Of a DNA stretch of 11,553 bases, positions 8,141 through 11,553 are shown one piece after another. The stretch comes from an uncultured Candidatus Altimarinota bacterium. GTDB taxonomy: Bacteria; Patescibacteriota; Gracilibacteria; BD1-5; UBA6164. A program made the position numbers and the translations under genes. Below the pieces are notes generated by a model. That model ran no database searches, had not been told where the DNA came from, and saw only the letters and a program-made list of their open reading frames with translations. The stretch lies in NCBI GenBank assembly GCA_938015605.1, contig CALLPO010000143.1, positions 1-11,553 on the forward strand, in the 5' to 3' direction. Position 1 is the stretch's first letter. Every line of letters starts with the position of its first letter.

Positions 8141-8775
8141 CTTGAAATGAATTGCATCTTATTTTTTGAGATTAACATTCCACTTAAGTCCCCTCATTTT
8201 CAAGCTCCAGTATCAATTCAAACTGATAAGATTCTGTACTTTTTGTTATGTTTTAATATTGGTCCTTCTTTTCTTGGAGTATGACCATGAACCAACATTG
8301 TTCATTTTTGATTAAATTTTTTTCATTCAGTAGGAGTGTTCCCTATTAATTCTTCTCTAGAATAATCATCAATTGGTCTATTTCATCTAATTGGAGCATG
8401 ACAAACAAGAATTCATTCACTAGGTATTTGAATATAATTTTGAAAAGAATTCATAAAATAATCTGATAAATCTTGATTTTTGTCTAACTTTTTTGCTAGG
8501 TTTTCTACCCATTTTTTTGTATTTTGTCACTCTAGTCTTCAATTAATTAACTGTTGAACTAAATAATCTTTATTTCATAGTACTAATTCAACTCTCTCTT
8601 GATTATCCATTAAAAAATTCAATACTTTAATATTCCCTTTTCAAGGTCATACAACATCTCAAGCAAGAATAATTTTTGATAATCATTTTATATTTTCAAT
8701 AACAGACTGTGAAAGTAACTGTTCAAGTTTTTTATTCTGTCACTCAACATCTCAAATAATAAGTGTTTTAGTCAT
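8137..8775 (-). CDS. Calcineurin-like metallophosphoesterase with altered motifs
   Basis: A 212-residue protein with the ordered motifs of PPP/ApaH-like phosphoesterases: GDVEG (Asp9, Glu11), AGDVVGPG (Asp40), LGNKD (Asn68, Lys69, Asp70), CHAP (His126), VHGHTP (His163, His165) and GIDTGA near the end. These enzymes bind two metals and cleave phosphate esters or dinucleoside polyphosphates. Two usual histidines are replaced: the motif GDxHG reads GDVEG, and GNH(D/E) reads GNKD. The first is normally a metal ligand and the second supports catalysis, so activity may be altered or specialised. About 50 residues between GNKD and CHAP are helical and charged. Its stop shares TTAA with the amidase stop on the other strand, a 4-base overlap. 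The substrate cannot be named. Confidence 0.82.
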
Positions 8776-8801
8776 ATTTTTAGTGTAAATTTATAATAAT
8801 A

Positions 8802-8829
8802 TTTATACATAAAAATATAGAATAATCAA
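8802..8829 (-). promoter_or_regulatory. Candidate promoter of the phosphoesterase gene
   Basis: On the minus strand, TTGATT (8829-8824) is followed after 16 bp by TATAAA (8807-8802), with the start codon at 8775 about 26 bp further on. The spacing is acceptable, but similar boxes are common in this AT-rich spacer. Confidence 0.33.
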
Positions 8830-8831
8830 TT

Positions 8832-8860
8832 TTATAAATTCTAAATATGTTTTCTATAAT
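8832..8860 (+). promoter_or_regulatory. Candidate promoter of uvrB
   Basis: A perfect TATAAT at 8855-8860 has TTATAA 17 bp upstream (8832-8837), a poor -35. Transcription would begin near 8867, leaving a leader of about 54 bases that contains the palindrome at 8887. Confidence 0.35.
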
Positions 8861-8886
8861 CTTTTTTTGTAGTTTTTCAATATATC

Positions 8887-8897
8887 AGTAGACTACT
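8887..8897. promoter_or_regulatory. Short palindrome in the uvrB leader
   Basis: AGTAG-A-CTACT is a perfect 11-bp odd palindrome between the candidate promoter and the uvrB start codon. It stands out as one of the few G/C-containing stretches in the spacer. It could be an operator for damage control or a small hairpin in the leader RNA. It does not match the Escherichia or Bacillus LexA boxes. Confidence 0.2.
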
Positions 8898-8920
8898 ACA
8901 ATAATTTTAAAAATGTATAT

Positions 8921-11137
8921 ATGTCAGAAAAAATCTTCAAACTAAAATCAAAATATTCTCCAGCATGAGATCAGGCGGAAGCAATTAAAGGGCTTAATTG
9001 ATATTTATGAGAATGACATAAATGGCAGACACTTTGGTGAGTAACTGGGAGTGGGAAAACTTTTACTATGGCAAATATTATTGAGAAACAGAATAAACCA
9101 ACACTTGTTGTTGCCCATAATAAAACTCTAGCTGCTCAATTAGCTCAAGAATTTAAAGAGTTCTTTCCAGATGCAGCGGTTCACTATTTTGTAAGTTACT
9201 ATGACTATTATCAGCCAGAAGCATATGTAAGTAAAACTGATACATATATAGAAAAAGAAGCTACTATCAATGAAGAAATTGATAGGCTTAGACATGCTGC
9301 AACTCAGAGTCTGTTACAGAGAAAGGATGTAATTATTGTTGCTTCTGTGAGTTGTATTTATGGAATCTGAGACATTGATTCATATATCGAACAGACTTTT
9401 GAACTCCAAGTTGGACTCACTGTTGAAATAGAAGAGATTCTTAAGAAATTAGTTCTTATTCAATACTCTAGAGCAGGTGCTGATTTCAAACCTGGTAACT
9501 TTCAGGTAATGTGAGACTTACTTGAAATCTTTTCTCCTAGTCAAGAAACAGTCTATTCATTAGAATTTTGGTGAGATGAAATTAGCCAAATTAGTAGAAG
9601 AAATTACCTCACGTGAGAAGTATATGAATATTTAGATGCCATAAAAATATTTCCCGCTAAACATACAGTTTCATCTAAAGACAAAATTGAGGCTATGATT
9701 CCTCTTATTCAAGAAGAATTAGCAGATAGACTCGATACATTCAAACTTGCATGAGATGCAGTAAAGCAAGAAAGACTTAAGACTAAAGTAGAATATGATC
9801 TTGAAATGATGCAAGAAGTTGGATATGTGAATTGAATAGAAAACTATTCAAGATATCTTGATTGAAGAAAACCTTGAGATCCAGCTCAAACACTTATGGA
9901 TTACTTTGGTAAAGATTTTCTCACTCTGATTGATGAATCACATATGACAATTCCTCAAATTGGAGGGATGTTTGCTTGAGATAGAGCAAGAAAACAAAAT
10001 CTTATTGATAATGGTTTTAGACTTCCTTCAGCATTTGATAACAGACCTTTACAGTTTGATGAATTTGAATCTAAACTTAATCAAGTAATAGCAGTCTCTG
10101 CTACTCCTAATGTATATGAAATAAGAGCAAGTGAAAATCAAGCAATAGATTTTTATGACAAAAAATGACAAAGAATTACAAAAGATGAAATAGATGCTAG
10201 TAATCTAAAATTCAAAAAAACTTCAAAATTCTTCAACTTTGACCCAACTATAGATTGAGATTGGGAAGACGCTGAAGATTGCAGAATTGTATCTCAAGTT
10301 ATTAGACCAACTGGATTACTTGATCCTGAAATTGAACTTAAATGAATGGATTTCATGGTTGATGATATTATGAAAAATATTGATGAGGTAGTGAGTAAAA
10401 ATCTTAGAATGTTAATTACAACAATAACTAAAAGAAGTAGTGAGGAACTCACAGATTACCTACTTGAAAACTGAGTAGCTGTAAAGTATCTTCATAGTGA
10501 GGTTGAAACTCTAGAACGTTTAGAAATACTTAAAGAGCTCAGAGAATGAAAAATAGACGTAATCGTTTGAGTAAATCTACTCAGAGAGTGACTTGATCTT
10601 CCTGAAGTAAGTAAGATTGCAATAATTGATGCTGACAAACAAGGGTTCTTAAGAAGTGAATCCGCTCTTATTCAGATAATCTGAAGAGCAGCTAGAAATT
10701 CTGAGTGAAAAGTGACTATGTATGTTGAACAAAGAAAGCCTCAAGATATTTCAGAAAATGAAGATAGTTCAGAACTTCTATGAGAAGCTATTACAAGAGT
10801 TGATAAATGAAAATGGATTAACCCAGATGGACTCATTATTTCTAATGCTATGAAAAAAGCAATAGATTTAAACTACTATAGAAGGTGAATTCAAGCAGAA
10901 TATAATAAAAAGCATTGAGTCTCTCCAGAAACTGTTTTTTCTAGTATTAAAGAAGTAGCTGTATCAGCAGGAACAAAAAGAGAATACTCTCTCAGCACTG
11001 AAAAAGACATCAAAAAAACTCTTGCAAGATTAGAACTTGAAATGGATATAGCTGCTGCTAATATGGAATATGAAAAAGCTGCTGAAATTAGAGATGAAAT
11101 TTTAGATATAAAAAAAGGGAGAAAGAATAGAAAATAA
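8921..11137 (+). CDS. uvrB: Excinuclease ABC subunit B with a lineage-specific insertion
   Basis: UvrB is the damage-verifying ATPase of nucleotide excision repair; it loads from UvrA and then recruits UvrC. The 738-residue protein starts with the typical YSPAGDQAEAI, then Walker A GVTGSGKT (40-47), the beta-hairpin region YYDYYQPEAYVSKTDTYIEK, SCIYGIG, DESH (338-341), FRLPSAFDNRPL, VSATP (392-396), RPTGLLDPEIE, GVNLLREGLDLPEV and the helicase motif IGRAARN. A UVR domain for UvrC contact closes it (about 703-735, MEYEKAAEIRDEI). It is longer than the usual 660-690 residues, largely because 58 residues lie between VSATPNVYE (ends 400) and QVIRPTG (from 459), where about ten are normal. The insert is acidic and charged. 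The Walker A first glycine is TGA. Start 8921 fits the family N-terminus. Neither uvrA nor uvrC is in the window. Confidence 0.97.
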
Positions 11138-11163
11138 TTAATAAATTACACTAAGAAATAAGT

Positions 11164-11553
11164 ATGAAAATAAATAAAATTATAATAGCATTAAATGAAC
11201 AGATTTTTTTAGAATTTTGTAAAACTCTAGATATCAAAAATATCAAAACTAATGAAGATATAATTATTTGAGAAAAAGAAAGAGAAAATTCTGACTGAGA
11301 AGAAGAAATTCTCACAATTGTTCACGGAAAAGACATTTCTAAAACTGTAGATTTTGTAAAAGCTACATATATATTAATAGATAAGATTATTCTAGCAAAC
11401 TCTGCAAAAATTCTTTCAAACTGAGAATTTAAGGACTGAGATGTTATTATTCCAAATACATTTATATCAGAATTATGAGATGCCAAATTCTTAGATAATG
11501 CTATAGGAGAAGATTATGATTTAAAAGCTTTTTGACTCATTCTTAATGGGATG
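11164..11553 (+). CDS. Probable nucleoside phosphorylase/MTAN-like protein, 3' end cut by window edge
   Basis: The first 130 residues of a protein that runs off the right edge. The layout resembles the PNP_UDP_1 superfamily (purine phosphorylases, MTA/SAH nucleosidase): a short first strand MKINKIIIAL, a strand ending in a HGKDISKTVDF segment where the family has GIGKVNAA, and then IILANSAKILSNGEFKDGDVIIP, which lines up with the region GSAGGL...VGDVVIP. The GDVIIP element is the best match. The glycine-rich GSAGG phosphate/substrate loop is replaced by ANSAK, so the protein is divergent and may not have the usual activity. Glycine is again mostly TGA. It lies 26 bp after uvrB and is probably in the same transcript. 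The family call is tentative without the rest. Confidence 0.5.

Noticed and set aside
1..11553. Many apparent in-frame stops, as in decaying pseudogenes, or a UGA=Trp code as in mycoplasmas.
   Set aside because: Only TGA interrupts the frames, never TAA or TAG, and it falls on conserved glycines (TPTMGG, WGAD, GVTGSGKT). Tryptophan positions use TGG.
1..11553. CRISPR arrays, tRNA or rRNA genes, insertion sequences.
   Set aside because: No regularly spaced direct repeats, no cloverleaf or rRNA-like sequence and no transposase motifs were seen; nearly all sequence is accounted for by coding regions.

Overview
This window comes from a bacterium that reads UGA as glycine (genetic code 25), which points to the candidate phyla Absconditabacteria (SR1) or Gracilibacteria (BD1-5/GN02). 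With UGA as a stop, almost every gene breaks into pieces. With UGA as glycine, ten complete and two edge-truncated genes open up and fill nearly the whole window. The assignment is fixed by conserved motifs: TGA falls on invariant glycines in MraY (GTPTMGG, GLDGLAG), in the peptidoglycan amidase (WGAD, YEGR, CPGEH) and in the UvrB Walker A loop (GVTGSGKT). TGG still encodes tryptophan. The DNA is very AT-rich, arginine is mostly AGA, spacers are short, and most starts lack a clear Shine-Dalgarno sequence. The sequence does not tell me which of the two phyla it is.

Layout. (a) 1-959, minus: mraY, the lipid I synthase, cut by the left edge. (b) 1124-3409, plus: a large membrane protein of unknown family, with about 11 membrane segments and two copies of a peptidoglycan-binding-like domain at its C-terminus. 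(c) 3481-5809, plus: a tight four-gene operon of a glutaredoxin, an acidic orphan protein, a stand-alone C39-like cysteine peptidase and a U32/UbiV-like protein with probable Fe-S cysteines. (d) 6984-5811, minus: an exported coiled-coil protein followed by a small orphan protein. (e) 7040-8140, plus: an exported PGRP-type N-acetylmuramoyl-L-alanine amidase, divergent from (d). (f) 8775-8137, minus: a calcineurin-like phosphoesterase with altered metal-site motifs. (g) 8921-11137, plus: uvrB with an unusual insertion, followed by the start of a probable nucleoside-phosphorylase-like gene that runs off the right edge.

Two themes stand out. The left and middle parts carry several envelope functions: lipid I synthesis, a membrane protein with wall-binding domains, a secreted amidase and a secreted helical protein. 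Known members of these phyla live attached to or prey on other bacteria, so the secreted wall enzyme may act on the cell's own wall or on a host's; the sequence cannot decide. The four-gene operon in the middle is the best candidate for something undescribed. It combines thiol redox chemistry, a papain-fold peptidase and an Fe-S TIM-barrel-like protein with an orphan partner.

Two tail-to-tail gene pairs have almost no space between them (1 bp apart at 5810, sharing TTAA at 8137-8140). In both cases the likely minus-strand terminator lies inside the coding sequence of the opposing gene.
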